A stretch of DNA of 24,480 nucleotides, from the NCBI GenBank assembly GCA_051453625.1, contig JBOZIK010000001.1, forward strand, positions 210,000,526 through 210,025,005, read 5' to 3'. The stretch is from Welwitschia mirabilis (lineage: Eukaryota > Gnetophyta > Gnetopsida > Welwitschiales). Positions 10,243-20,710 of the stretch are shown one piece after another. Within the stretch, counting starts at the first letter, position 1; each line of letters starts with the position of its first letter. The position numbers were made by a program, and so were the translations under genes. Below the pieces are notes generated by a model. It was not told the DNA's origin and did not search any database. It was given only the letters and a program-made list of their open reading frames with translations.

Positions 10243-10467
10243 TTATTTATTAGTCATCTTTATTTGGAAGAATTTGAGGAAATAGGACTTAAATTTCTCT
10301 TGCACCATTGCGATATTATCCAAAATATCTTTAATAATGTGCATTTGGACATTTTTGCTATTAAAATCATGTCCTTCATATGCCATATTACTGGTTTTTC
10401 CTGCTTCATTTCCACCTTGGTCACCTTGGTTTTCATGTGCATGGTCATTGTTTTCATTTCTCGCCAT
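10243..10467 (-). CDS. Hypothetical 74-residue hydrophilic protein, possible gag N-terminus
   Basis: The ATG at 10467 sits in a good plant initiation context (AACATAATGGCGAGA). The first 35 residues are rich in Asn, Asp, Glu, His, Gln and Gly (ENNDHAHENQGDQGGNEAGK), unlike the Lys/Ile/Phe/Leu-rich translations that random DNA of this composition gives. The second half (DILDNIAMVQEKFKSYF) could form a helix. A charged, low-complexity N-terminus followed by a helix is common at the start of gypsy gag proteins, but I do not recognise a specific family. It lies opposite to the apparent orientation of the flanking LTR-like copies. No clear continuation is visible after the stop. Confidence 0.35.
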   Translation of the reverse strand: MARNENNDHAHENQGDQGGNEAGKTSNMAYEGHDFNSKNVQMHIIKDILDNIAMVQEKFKSYFLKFFQIKMTNK

Positions 10468-10476
10468 TATGTTTGA

Positions 10477-11400
10477 ATCTAAGCCAAGTTTTTTGGTAAC
10501 TAATCATCTTATTCTTATACTTGTTTATCCAAAAAGGGTTTCCAAATTTACCTATTCTTGTTGAATGAGATGTCAATACACTTACTTAGAAAGATATGAA
10601 GGTCTTCGTCGAGTACCTATGGGCATATAGTGTTTGATTGTACAAGGATAGATAAATCTATCTTCCTTCTAGTACCAAGACTATTACAATTTTTTTTGTA
10701 ATGAGCATTTAATTTATTTATTAATTATTATTATTATTACTCTATCTTTTTAATGGATTTTCTAATGCTTAAAATGAATTTTGAAATGATTAAATATAGT
10801 TTTGGGAAAACAAAATTAAAATTCTAGAATTTGAAATTAAAAGACATATATATATATATAGATACTAATATAAGATCAATTTGAATTTGAATTTTCATAA
10901 AAAACATGTATAATTCTAGGATCACAAACTTGATTTTTTTAAATCCTATTTATAAAACTATGAAATATTTACTAGTAAGACAAAATGAAATAGCTAAATA
11001 CAATTTTAAAAAATGACTTTCAGATTAAAAAAGTATATTTTTAAATAATGAATCTAAGAAAATAAGGGATTTTTAAATTACCAAATGTAATATATCAAGA
11101 AATGTAATTTACCAAAAAAACAAGTATACCTTTGTAATAACAAAAAATTTCAATATTTAAAGTTATAGACACGGATGTTTTAAATGATATATTAATTCAA
11201 AGTAAAAAAATAAATGAGAAGGTAATGGATTTTCAATTGACATCCTACACTATTTACAACTAAACCAAAAAAAAAAAAAAAATGAGAGAGAAAGAGAGCT
11301 TGGATGGTATCTCCAAATTGGAGGATCGCTATGCTTAAAACAAAGCTCGAAAGATGTTTTGAAGTGATTATATCACTCTCTTGCAAATGCCTTTCTATGT
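10477..11400. other. Unassigned DNA with small simple repeats
   Basis: Contains an (AT)n run of about 15 bp at 10846-10860 and a run of 16 A at 11267-11282 followed by GAGAGAGAAAGAGAG. No coding motif or RNA gene is recognised. A minus-strand 64-codon frame ending at 11192 is hydrophobic and shows no family features. Confidence 0.45.
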
Positions 11401-11740
11401 TTAACCCTTTTCTCCTTTGTGCTTCTATGATCTACTAAACATGTTCATTCTCTTCTTCTTGATTCTCACTCCATCTTCTAGCTAGCACTATGCTTTTATT
11501 GCTTCTCATTGCTGCGTTCTTCTTTAATATACTTTCTTCTTTCTACTGTCTGGCCTTTTTGAATCTCTACCCTCCTCTTCTAGTTTTGGAGATCTCCTTT
11601 TTATCACTCTCTCTCTCTCTACCATTCCAACATGTTATCTCTCTCTGTTCTAATGTCTTTTTGTCATTCTTCCTTGATCTGAACTTATCACATTTGACAT
11701 ATGCTTTAGAGTTTGTTTTCAGATATTTTTTATAGGTTTA
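11401..11740 (+). other. Pyrimidine-rich tract
   Basis: The plus strand is strongly C+T-rich, with a (CT)7 run at 11607-11620 and repeated TTCTTC/CTCT. An 81-codon frame at 11490-11735 is Leu/Ser/Phe-rich, as expected from such DNA, so I do not call it a protein. Strand-asymmetric pyrimidine tracts of this kind are typical of plant 5' leaders. It ends just before the right LTR-like copy. Confidence 0.5.
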
Positions 11741-11762
11741 ATTCTTGAATTAATCATTTTAA

Positions 11763-12640
11763 TGTCAAGGACCAAAGATGAATAATTAAGCATAATTTGG
11801 ATCAAAATTGAGTAATTATGGAGCATTTAAAAAAGCACTAGAAAACAAAGCAATTAGATTACACCTATCACTAGAAGATAAAGTAATAGAAGATAAAGCA
11901 TTAGAGAATAAGGAGTTTGAGGAGACAACTAGATTCTACCTACTCCAAATTCTAAGAAGTCCACATGGTAGTCCAATGAGAAAAGGAAATGAATACCTAT
12001 AAGATTCTACCTACCACTAGATTCCAAGAAGCATAAATGGTGGTAAACACCAAATAATTATTACATCTATTACTATATTTATGTTGTAGCTACTCACTTA
12101 CCACTAAAGGATAAATTTGGTGGATGACAAAGAATCAAGTTTTATTTTAGCTAAAATTCTAATGTAACCATTCTAGTTTGTTCTTTAGCTAAATTAGTTC
12201 ATCATCCAAACCTATATAAATGTATAGGCCTCTCATTTCCTTATCTTTCTTTTACCATTAAAGTCCTTATGACACAGGACTAACTTAGGTAAGGAGATCC
12301 ATCCATTTATTACAAGGACTACCTTGGTATTGGCTATGTATCCTCCATTAAGGATTGTTTGTTATAATTAAATGTTATAAGCACTATAGACTAATAAAAT
12401 TGATGATGTTTATTCTATGATTNNNNNNNNNNNNNNNNNNNNNNNNNNNNNNNNNNNNNNNNCTTATCTTCCTTATATTTTATGTTAAAGTCAAATTGAT
12501 GCTAAACTATATTGATTGTGATTTTGATATAGAATATAAAGGCTAACTCAGGTAATAACAAGTTTGTAAAAATGTTAATGAATTGTGTTTAGGATTTGTA
12601 TTTACATTCCATTACATTTCATCATTTGTATTGTTTATTT
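11763..12640 (+). mobile_element. LTR-like repeat, right copy
   Basis: Starts TGTCAAGGACCAAAG and runs parallel to the left copy, with the same plus-strand TATA box (CTATATAAATG, near 12211) and leader. Between about 11905 and 12115 it contains sequence absent from the left copy, including two degenerate repeats beginning GATTCTACCTAC (11932 and 12004). The alignable part ends near 12624 because the left copy stops at a gap; the true end could be anywhere up to about 12848, where integrase remains begin. No polypurine tract is visible before 11763, and no matching target-site duplication was found. Confidence 0.6.
12423..12462. other. Assembly gap, 40 N, inside the right LTR-like copy
   Basis: The left copy has only about seven bases (TCTTTCT) between the sequences matching the two edges of this gap, so the estimated length is probably too large. 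Confidence 0.95.
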
Positions 12641-12851
12641 TCATTTATGAAATACTAATAAAACATGAATTCTTCTCTCCTCTTATTTTTCTTTCTTTTT
12701 TAAATAATAAAATGTTCTCTAGCTTATTTTATTCTTTAAGTTCACAAATATAGATTAATTTACTTTATATCCTATGTGTTTAATTACCATTACTTAAGAT
12801 AGTTTTAAGATCTTACTTGAAGATTGAGTAAGCAAAATACATAGGACAATA
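12641..12851. other. Unassigned AT-rich DNA between LTR-like copy and integrase remains
   Basis: May include the end of the right LTR-like copy. No motif seen. Confidence 0.4.
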
Positions 12852-13234
12852 GTAACCTCCATTTATCCACTAGTTTGAGGATCATAAGGAGTAGCAACTT
12901 TGTAAGTAACCCCATATTTAGCAAGAAGGTTAATGTAAATATTATTACAAAATAAGAGCTACCATCACTAATCAAAAATTTTGGATAACTAAATCTAGAT
13001 GGAATGTGTTCATTAAAAAATTTTACTATGGTTTGGGCATCAATTCATTTAATGACATAATTAACACAGATCAAGATTTACTAATATCCATTAGAAGAAG
13101 GATAAGAATCTTGAAAATGAATTTCACATACATTAAGTGGTTTTACAATAATAATAAAATTTAATAACATCATATTTATCTTGTTAAGACTTCCAAGTTC
13201 TTGGACATTTTCATAAGATTTGCAATATCGATAA
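12852..13234 (-). pseudogene. Ty3/gypsy integrase, zinc-finger end and catalytic core (decayed)
   Basis: Reading leftward, the frame shows FYFKNSYRYCKS and NMMLLNFIII, which match the FYWPTLFKDA...C...MPLNPI region of Athila/Tat integrases. The core follows: a VDY-like first catalytic Asp (LVNLDL, near 13078), VKFFNEHIPSRF, LISDGSSYF with the second Asp, and after a frameshift LLAKYGVTYKVATPYDPQTSG then MEVT with the catalytic Glu. All three acidic positions can be read, but stops and at least two frameshifts exclude activity. The sequence ends at the Glu motif next to unassigned DNA, so the C-terminal domain is lost. It joins directly to protease sequence upstream, with no reverse transcriptase or RNase H between. 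Confidence 0.8.
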
Positions 13235-15210
13235 GAGTTTTTAAAATAAAATATTAGCATTATCTCTTAAATTTAATAAGGCTTACTTGATATATTTGTC
13301 TCTAATAGTGATTTCTATAATTATAAATCCTACATTTTTATAGTTTAGAGTAGTTTGATTTTAGATGATGGTATTATTTTGTTATGCTAGAAAGGATTTT
13401 CTCTTCACATTCATTCTCTTCTTAATCATTCATAAATCTATAAGAAATTTAGCATAAGAAGTTACTTGCTTAATAACTTCTAATAAAAGTATGTTGATAT
13501 CAACTTATGTTGATGTCAACTTATTTAAAAATATTAAGATATTCTTAATGTTTTTTTTCTAATTGATCTCTTCTAAATTTTTATGAAAAATGAAAGAATT
13601 ATTTGTAAGATTTAAGTTATGTTTCATATTCTTTCTCAACTTTCTTCTCATCAAAAGGCTTACTACGAAGCTCATTCTCATGTGATTAATGTTTCTCTAA
13701 GTTGTTGTTAATTTATTTTCCACTTATCAAGTGTATGGCTTTGGTTTCTTGAATTTTAGTTTTACCTATTCCATCAACAATCTTACAACCCTTAAGATCA
13801 AATTCAATAGCTGCAAAAATATTACTTTTATAATGTTAGTTTAGTAATGAGAGGATATAAGTAGTAGTTTGACTTAACTATTGAATATTTTACTCAAGTT
13901 TTTATAATCTAGAGCAAGTTTGTTAGTTAAATTGTTATTGGTTATTATTGGTTTGCATTTATGATTACATAAACTTCTTTAGAGTACCTTTAGAAGGAAG
14001 TTAAGATGAATTATGATTAATAACAAATGAAGAATATATATTAGGATATAAAAAGTATTAATTTGTAGATTGACTAGTTGAACCTTAGTCGTGATTATCT
14101 TTTTTTCATGAAAAGCTAGGGTAATTTCTCCATTTAATATTTAGGTATTGGAGTAAGGATTATATTCTATCTAAGTTTTCCATTATTGTCTTAAGATTTT
14201 ACTTTCTTCTTTACTACTTCTTGAAAGATGGGAATTGATGAAAATTTTAAAGTTCTATAGTGTCTTACATGAAAAATAAAACAATCATTTTAGAAGATAA
14301 TGGGATTAATAGAAGTTCTAAGTGATTTAATATTTTTATAAAAATCATCTAATATATTTTTAATCCAATAATTCTCTAGAAGTTTGGAAATGCTAGTAGC
14401 TCTAACAGTGTGATGTAATCTAGAAGGCTCCTTTGACTTCTCTTAATTCTTTGAATTCTTAGAAATAGTTTTTAAAAAGTCTTAAGATTCATTAGTCTCT
14501 AATTATTAAAAACTTCCTTTATGCATCATCTTAAAACATTACTTATGATTTAAAGAAAGGTCTTCATTATTGAAACTAATGGATATAACTTGCTTAAAAT
14601 GATGTTGTAAATATTTGAGAAGCAAATTCTTGAATCTCTCTAAAGTTTGTAAAAAGTTATCATTATCTTTTTGTTAAAAGTTTATAACTTTCCTTATAAG
14701 AACATTCATTTTATGGCTAATGAAGAATTTCTTAGTAAAAGATTTGTTAAGATTAGCCCAAGTAGTGATGAAAATAGTTTCAAGAGTATATAACCAAGAT
14801 TTGGCTTTCTACTCAAGGGAAAAGGGGAAGAGAGTTAAAGTAAGAGCATTCATAGAATTAAAATTGTAAGAAACGATAGAAATAACAAACTTAAATTTCT
14901 TAAAATGAAGATATAAATGCTTGGACTCTAAACCATGAAAATGTATCAAAAGTTAAATGATAATAGGTTTTAGATTCAATCTATAAGCATTGAAAGGCTA
15001 AACTATGTAAGAAGAAGTTGCTAAGTATTAAGGTTAAAGATAATATTTTAAATTTGATTTAGGTTATTAATTATTAAAATTATTTTTAACATTATTAGAT
15101 TGACAATGAGATTAATTATTTGGATTTATGTTGTTCTGATTTCTATAGAATCTATCATGCGAATGACTCCTAGAGAAATGTTTTCCTTCATAATCATAGT
15201 TAGGACTCAT
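13235..15210 (-). pseudogene. Ty3/gypsy gag-protease (decayed)
   Basis: The likely start is the ATG at 15210 (MSPNYDYEGKHFSRSH), with Asn/Gln-rich N-terminal sequence whose stops are mostly TAA at Gln-like positions. At 14950-14560 the gag capsid domain is readable: HFHGLESKHLYLHFKKF, LTLFPFSL then KAKSWL, TTWANLNKSFTKKFF and LERFKNLLLK, the standard order of Athila/Tat retrotransposon gag. A linker near 13770 has TKAIHLISGK, the family's AVTLRSGK motif. Further on come DINILLLEVIKQ, SYAKFLIDL and the protease region, where the family's LLDLGAS active site reads LLNLRDN (Asp to Asn). A 16-bp duplication at 13491-13522 shifts the frame just upstream of the protease. The element is inactive. 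Confidence 0.85.
13491..13522. repeat. 16-bp tandem duplication inside the gag-protease remains
   Basis: ATGTTGATATCAACTT (13491-13506) and ATGTTGATGTCAACTT (13507-13522) are adjacent and differ at one base. The first contains a perfect palindrome GTTGATATCAAC. Being 16 bp, the duplication breaks the minus-strand frame. Confidence 0.9.
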
Positions 15211-15634
15211 TTCAAGATCAGAATAGATTGACGCAATATTCCATTTGATCTATGTTTCCAATTCATAAAAACTTTATAAAATAATATCAAGTGACAAGTT
15301 CATAAAAGATAGAAATTAAGATCAACAACATAATAATAATGCTAATGGAGAAAGATAGTGACATCAATAAAAGGTCATAAAAATAGGCTAGGAAAGTTAG
15401 AACTTATGTTTCTATTTCTCAATTCTTCTGTAAAAATGAGATGCTTGGTGAAACTAAAATCATGGTAAACTTATGATACATAGATAATATTCAAATTCAA
15501 AAAATCAAAAACCCTATCTACTATTTAAAATGAAAAAATTTTAAACTCTAAAACTCTTGAATTCAAGTAGAAATATGAAAATTATAGAAATGAAAAATAT
15601 TTTTGTAGAGATTGAAGATAAGTCTATAATCGTT

Positions 15635-15668
15635 CCCCCCCACCCTCCTTTCCCTTTCCCCACTCCCC
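15635..15668 (-). other. G-rich tract with G-quadruplex potential
   Basis: The plus strand has C runs of 7, 3, 3, 4 and 4 within 34 bases (15635-15641, 15643-15645, 15652-15654, 15658-15661, 15665-15668). The minus strand, which is the sense strand of the surrounding gypsy element, therefore has at least four runs of three or more G separated by loops of one to six bases. Confidence 0.8.
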
Positions 15669-15884
15669 ACACTTCCTTTTTATCTTTTTCTTCAATTTTA
15701 TTATAGAAACTTGGTAAAGAGAGGGGAAAGAAAAATGAGGGAAGAAAATAAGAAGGAAACAAAAAGGGTTTTACTTTTAAAAAACTTTTACATACTTAGT
15801 TATCTCTATAAGTAAATTGATATAGCAATTTTTAAAAGATTAGAACTACAAATTTTACCAAAAAAATGGGGGAAAAAGTAAAGA

Positions 15885-16018
15885 ACTAGTTTGAGTTCCA
15901 CTAGAAAGGGACTAGTAACCTCCATTAAAAAAGAAGAAACATAATAAAATAACTAGTTTAGGTTTCACTTAAAAGGGACTAGTATCATCCACTAGAAAAG
16001 AAGAAAATAACAATTAAA
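15885..16018. repeat. Imperfect tandem repeat, two 67-bp units
   Basis: Units begin ACTAGTTT at 15885 and 15952. Each has GGGACTAGTA 21-24 bases later and an AAGAAGAAA end (15931, 15998); all three anchors are exactly 67 bp apart. The units differ at scattered positions. It lies in the leader of the minus-strand gypsy element. Confidence 0.85.
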
Positions 16019-16647
16019 AAAAGAAGAAAAATTATTAGAAGAGAAATAGAACAACTAAAAGTAAAGGAAATAAATTAAAAATGAAAGGTTCATGCATGTT
16101 CTACTATAGCTATTATGCCAATATCATTAGCAATGATGTTAAAAAGCTACGCATGGTGAAAACTAGCTATGCTTTTCTTATTATGAATATGCTAAAGTTA
16201 TGTAATATTATCCTAAGAATATAAATATTATGAAGCCAAATCCAAATTTTACCAAAATAAAAAATAGGACTTTCAATTATAATATAGCCCTAGTGTTGTT
16301 CTTTTCAAGGGATATATGTGGTAGAAATTATAGTAAATTAAGCACAATTTTAATTTTTGAAAGCATCACAAAATGATTCTAAAAAAATAGAAAGAGTTTT
16401 AGTTAATAAAACTAGAAATGAGAGCATAGCACTAAGAATCTAGCATGAATCATAACGACAATAGCAAAACTATCAAACTCAAAATGCAAATAGATTTTCT
16501 CTATAATTAGACCAAATATTCAAATCTCATTAAAGAGAAGTTATACCAGATCAAGAAGAAATTATATTGAGCTATCATTAAAGCTTAAGCATGATGACAT
16601 AATATCATTAACCACATAAGTGTTGGTGATGTCTCAGAGTCATCTCA

Positions 16648-16659
16648 GCTTTTATACCA
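16648..16659 (-). promoter_or_regulatory. Primer binding site, initiator tRNA-Met type
   Basis: The minus strand reads TGGTATAAAAGC, differing from the plant tRNA-Met primer binding site TGGTATCAGAGC at two positions, both explicable by C-to-T or G-to-A change. It lies between gag and an LTR-like block with the expected polarity. The distance to the assumed LTR end is a few bases. Confidence 0.55.
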
Positions 16660-16661
16660 AA

Positions 16662-17442
16662 ACCTCAAAAACATGAAAACTATGTAAAATGATAAGGATC
16701 ATTAAATGATAACGTGAGCTATAAATTAAGATAAGAATAAGAATAATATCTCAAAAGTTATTCAAAAACTCAACATGCTTTATTAAAACCTAAGAATAAA
16801 AAGTATGAAAGAGCATTCAAAACTTGAAATCAAAAAATTGAGCTAAAAAGACATTAACATCATATTAAAATGATAGAGCAAAAACTACATAATTATAAAA
16901 GAATAAAGATAAATCATAAAGTATCATGATAGACTTAAAATATGGCCTATTCCTAAGGGAATAGGTTTTAGAAGATTGAAATGTTAAGTGCTATTATACT
17001 AATAAGGATATGTTTCTAGTCAAATGTATCCAAAATGAGGCTCAAATGACTCTTTTATACATTAAATTTTAAGGTTAGGATGAGGGTTAAGCAGAGTTAA
17101 AATTTTTTGAGTATGAGCTGATGTGACATCCCATTGGATTAAAAATAAGAATAAATATTAGGAATATAAGGATCATCTAAGAAAGCTAAACTAACTAGCA
17201 CCATACTTGAATCCCACAAGTGCCACATGATTTTCCTTCAAGTAACTTTTGAGGTTTCTATACATGCTTTTATATTCAGTTAAGAATATAAAAAATTTAC
17301 AAGCCATAATATAATACTAGTTTTACAAAAAATTCATAGAATAAATCAAGATAAAATGATGAAAACTATGAAATTGATCATTTAATCATGCTAAATTAGC
17401 CTTAAAACACTTAAAATAAATGATAATTTTTATACATTATCA
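16662..17442 (-). mobile_element. 5' LTR of the minus-strand gypsy element (boundaries approximate)
   Basis: On the minus strand the block would start TGATAATGTATAAAAATT at 17442 and end next to the primer binding site. A CCAAT box (17133-17137) lies about 75 bases upstream of a TATA box (GTATAAAAGA, 17051-17060), which is followed by GAGTCATTTGAGCCTC: U3-to-R order for this orientation. A GTGCCACATG element in U3 (near 17220) is also typical of LTR promoters. The length would be about 780 bp. No second copy is in the window to confirm the ends, because the element's 3' part is cut at 12852. Confidence 0.5.
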
Positions 17443-19040
17443 GTTAGGGATAGGATTCATCAATAATTATTTTATGTAGTTATGAAATACCACTAAGCTT
17501 AAATTATTACCCTATTTCTTTTAAATGGTATTAGTTTTATAGGCCCATCCACTTATCTCAATTCTTCCTCTAATGTTTAAAGAAAAAAAATTTAACTTGG
17601 CCCTCAAGAATCGTTTTGAATCTCTAAAAGAAGAAGATGTAACCTAAAAGATGATGAATTTCTATCTAGGTATTAATCCAAGTTCCAAAAATATTTAAAG
17701 ACATCATTGTCTAGTGCTCAATATTCTTTAGCATTATCACTTACTTTTAAGTTTACTTTATTCCCATCCTTCATATACTTCTATTCCTTTCCCTTACATG
17801 GCTTCTTATTCCTCTTATACGAAGGAGGTTTTCATTGAATCTTGATCTTGTAAACTCTATTCTCTTTCTTAGCTTAAGAAAAAGTCTTTATTCCCTACTT
17901 TTTCTCTTCCTTATAGCCTTTAACCATTCCTTCTCCTTTTTCTTCTTTTTAGCATAAGGTGAATTAATCCTTAAAATCTACTATTAATTCTATATTAAAA
18001 AATACTATATTTAACAAAGGATGATATTAAACTTAGTTATAATACTAAAGGAATATCCCTTCAAAATTATATATCTAAACAATAATACAACTCTTAAAGA
18101 GGTAATTAAAATTTTAAGAAAAATACTATCAAATTGCATATTAATAAAAATGCCAAGAGAGTAGATATATTAAAGGTTTTGAATAATGTAGTCATGATAT
18201 TATGGAGGGAATATTTAGAAGATTAGTCCTATAGAATCATGAAGATTTATTTAAATATTATAAGGGAATCTATTTTATGAGTGTTTTTTCTTGGTTTTTA
18301 ATTGCCTATTATTTGATCATGTTTAAACCATATGTTCTAGTACTTCTTTTTTTAAGTTACCTTTTATACCTGGCCCTATTAACTTAGAGTTATCAAGAAA
18401 ATATCAAACTTATTAAATTATCTTCTCTTTTTTGAAAATCTACTTTTTTATAATTGATTATAATTTTTAAAGTCTTTAGTAGCATGTAACCATGTTATTT
18501 CAAAAATATAATTCTGGGTAAGAAAGTTAAAAAGTTATAAGAATGTATTCTTTCATATTGATGTATATAAAATAGTTAGATGAGCTATTAGAATTATTTA
18601 TATGAGTTAATGTAACATATCATAAACTAGGAAAGTGTACTTATTGAAAGATATTTTAATTAATTTATGTAATTAATAAGAGTAAGTTAAAATAAAATCT
18701 ATTAATGACATGGACTTGAAGAAAGAATGAAATAAGAAAGGTAATTTCATATTTTGTAAACTCCTATGACCTTACAATAGTTCATACCTATTTTAAATAG
18801 GAGGATAAGAATATGGTAACCTTTAAAAACAAAATAAGCATGATACAAGTAAACTATTATTTGTTATAAAGGACGGTATACATAGCTTGTGAAGATTACA
18901 AAGTCATTCTTAAAGACAACCTAATAATATAACATAAACTGATGATCATAGATCTAATTATTTAGAATCTTGACAACAAAGAGAAAAAGGGGTATCATAG
19001 TTTAAAGAAATGGAACTCTAAGCAAGATAATATTGTAAAC
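17443..19040. other. Unassigned AT-rich DNA
   Basis: No domain is recognised on either strand. At 17760-17960 the minus strand is purine-rich and translates to Lys/Arg-rich sequence, which could be old gag or simply low complexity. At 18611 TGTAACATATCATAA recalls a gypsy LTR start, without further support. Confidence 0.45.
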
Positions 19041-19080
19041 TTTAGGGGTACATTTCAACAGGAAGGAATGTGGCATTGAA
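19041..19080 (+). mobile_element. Possible polypurine tract and LTR start of a chromovirus-like gypsy element
   Basis: TTTAGGGGTACATTTCAACA followed by GGAAGGAATGTGGCATTG resembles the junction TTTCGGGGACGAATTTC...GGAGGGAAGAATGTGACATCC seen at the 3' LTR of Tekay/Del-type chromoviruses; the LTR would start at 19069. Neither the chromodomain upstream nor the LTR body downstream could be read, so this is a weak call. Confidence 0.25.
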
Positions 19081-20500
19081 GTAACAACAAAAATAAATTA
19101 TGCCGTTATTTAAAAATCCTCATTTGGATTATGAAAAAGGATATCCAATGAAAATCAAAACAAGAGTTATAATAGTATGATCAAGTGCAACATGCTATTG
19201 AAAATAGAAATAACTACTCTTAAAAATGGTAAATAAATAAAAAGAAAAAAGGTTTGAAATGGCATATGAAAGTAGATAGGATGCTAAAAATACCATAAGC
19301 AAGGATAAGCATAAAGCATTTGAAACTTCTATAAGGAGTTAGAGATAATGGAGATTGAGAAATGAATCTACAACCTAACACATATTAAAGATTAGAAGAC
19401 TCAAAATATTAACCACATAAAATAAAGTAATGTTAAATATTAGGACATTTTGATTAATAAGATGTATTTAGATAGATGAAAATTAACTTTTAAGAATTAT
19501 TAAATAAGAAATTTCTTACAGAAAAGTTCATAGGTTGAATCAAATTCAAGTATGATGAAGCAAATTTAAACATTTAAAGTTAGAAAAACATGAGTAAATA
19601 TGACAAATGGTAAAGATGTTAGGATAGATGGTATTCTTATAGAGCCATTGAAGTTTATGAGTAACATGACTATTACCATTATTTAATAAAATCTTAGAGG
19701 ATGAACAATGAATAATAAGTGGAGGAAAAGTGTTATAGTACTAATACGTAAAAATAATGGAAATGAAAAATTTTAAACATTAGAGGGTAATAAAGTTCAA
19801 AAATCATATCCTCAGGTTATGAAGAAGAGTGATAAAGAAATGAATAAATAAAAGTTGATTATTTTAAAAATAATGTTAAATTTACAATAATAAGATCAAG
19901 TATGGAGGATGATGCACTTTAAATTTTATAATAGATTATAAATTTTATAATAGATTATCATCTAAATAAGATGGACCAGAGCTATTAAGGTATATATTCT
20001 AGTTTTAAATAATAAAATAGGGTGTTATATTGTAATATAAATAAGGGATTATGAAAGTACTTCAAAGAGTATAAGAATTGATGAAGGTTTTCAAGGTTAG
20101 CTAGAGTAAAAGGAGGACATAGAAAGAAATTAATTGAATAATTCATTTCATTAGATGTATTTTCTTATGAATCCAGAATAACTATTCATAGGACAATCTC
20201 TTATGAAAACTCTAGTCAGGTAAGAAATAACTCACTAAATACAAGTTGATCTCATAGGCAAACAATAAATCATTTATTTTATATTTTGAGTATAATGAAA
20301 GTATGAGTAATAGAAATATTATGTCTTATAATGAAAAACACTAAGATAGTATGAAAGCTATCATACACTAATATATTTGTTGTGATGCCAATTTATAGGA
20401 ATTTAATGGTGTAGTTTGAGTGCTTTTATAGGACATTTACACAGGTTTTGATGCAATACTAATGACTATGGAGATATGATAGGATAATCAGTAAAACATG
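19081..20500. other. Unassigned AT-rich DNA
   Basis: Purine-rich on the plus strand, especially A. No coding motif, RNA gene or LTR boundary is supported. A 19-bp exact tandem duplication lies within it. Confidence 0.45.
19921..19958. repeat. 19-bp exact tandem duplication
   Basis: AAATTTTATAATAGATTAT occurs twice in succession (19921-19939 and 19940-19958) without mismatch, so the duplication is recent relative to the decayed surroundings. Confidence 0.95.
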
Positions 20501-20710
20501 TAATTATTAGCATATCTGGTGGTTTCTCAGGTTTATTCTGACACTGCATATTTAGAAGAAGACTTCATAATGAAAAAGACTCATTTACCTTTAAGATTAA
20601 AGATAAGGAAGATTATCATCCCCTATGTTATCCCCATGACATGTAGGATAACAACACTGATGATATGGATAGAAGCTGTGGGGCTGACAGTGAGGCATGA
20701 AGATATTTGA
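20501..20710 (+). other. Less AT-rich stretch with an unrecognised 63-codon frame
   Basis: This block is visibly richer in G and C than its neighbours (for example GCTGTGGGGCTGACAGTGAGG near 20671). An open frame runs at 20519-20710 and is mixed in composition, but I recognise no family or domain. It lies directly before the LTR-like promoter and may be part of the same repeat. Confidence 0.3.

Larger units (their letters stand above)
15211..16647 (-). other. Long untranslated leader of the minus-strand gypsy element
   Basis: Between the gag start (15210) and the primer binding site (16648) lie about 1.4 kb without recognisable coding motif. The stretch holds a G-rich tract (minus strand) and a 67-bp tandem repeat, listed separately. 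Long leaders are usual in Athila and Tat elements. A 73-codon minus frame at 15541-15762 is a by-product of the polypurine sequence and shows no family features. Confidence 0.6.

Noticed and set aside
10135-10476. 113-codon plus-strand hydrophobic frame
   Set aside because: It is the antisense of the hydrophilic minus-strand frame at 10243-10467, and hydrophobic translations are expected from T-rich strands.
11490-11735. 81-codon Leu/Ser/Phe-rich plus-strand frame
   Set aside because: It is a direct product of a CT-rich tract, with no family motif and no sign of codon constraint.
11808-12002. 64-codon frame with repeated ALENK/LEDK-like units
   Set aside because: It arises from short degenerate repeats in the U3 of the LTR-like copy, and the left copy does not keep the frame.
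15541-15762. 73-codon minus-strand frame with a Gly/Trp/Lys-rich centre
   Set aside because: The Gly/Trp sequence comes from the G-rich tract and the rest from purine-rich DNA; it lies in the untranslated leader of a gypsy element.
17115-17140. TGTGACATCCC at 17122 read as the start of a plus-strand chromovirus LTR
   Set aside because: On the minus strand the same sequence gives a CCAAT box with a TATA box about 75 bases downstream and a primer binding site further on, which fits the minus-strand gypsy 5' LTR better.
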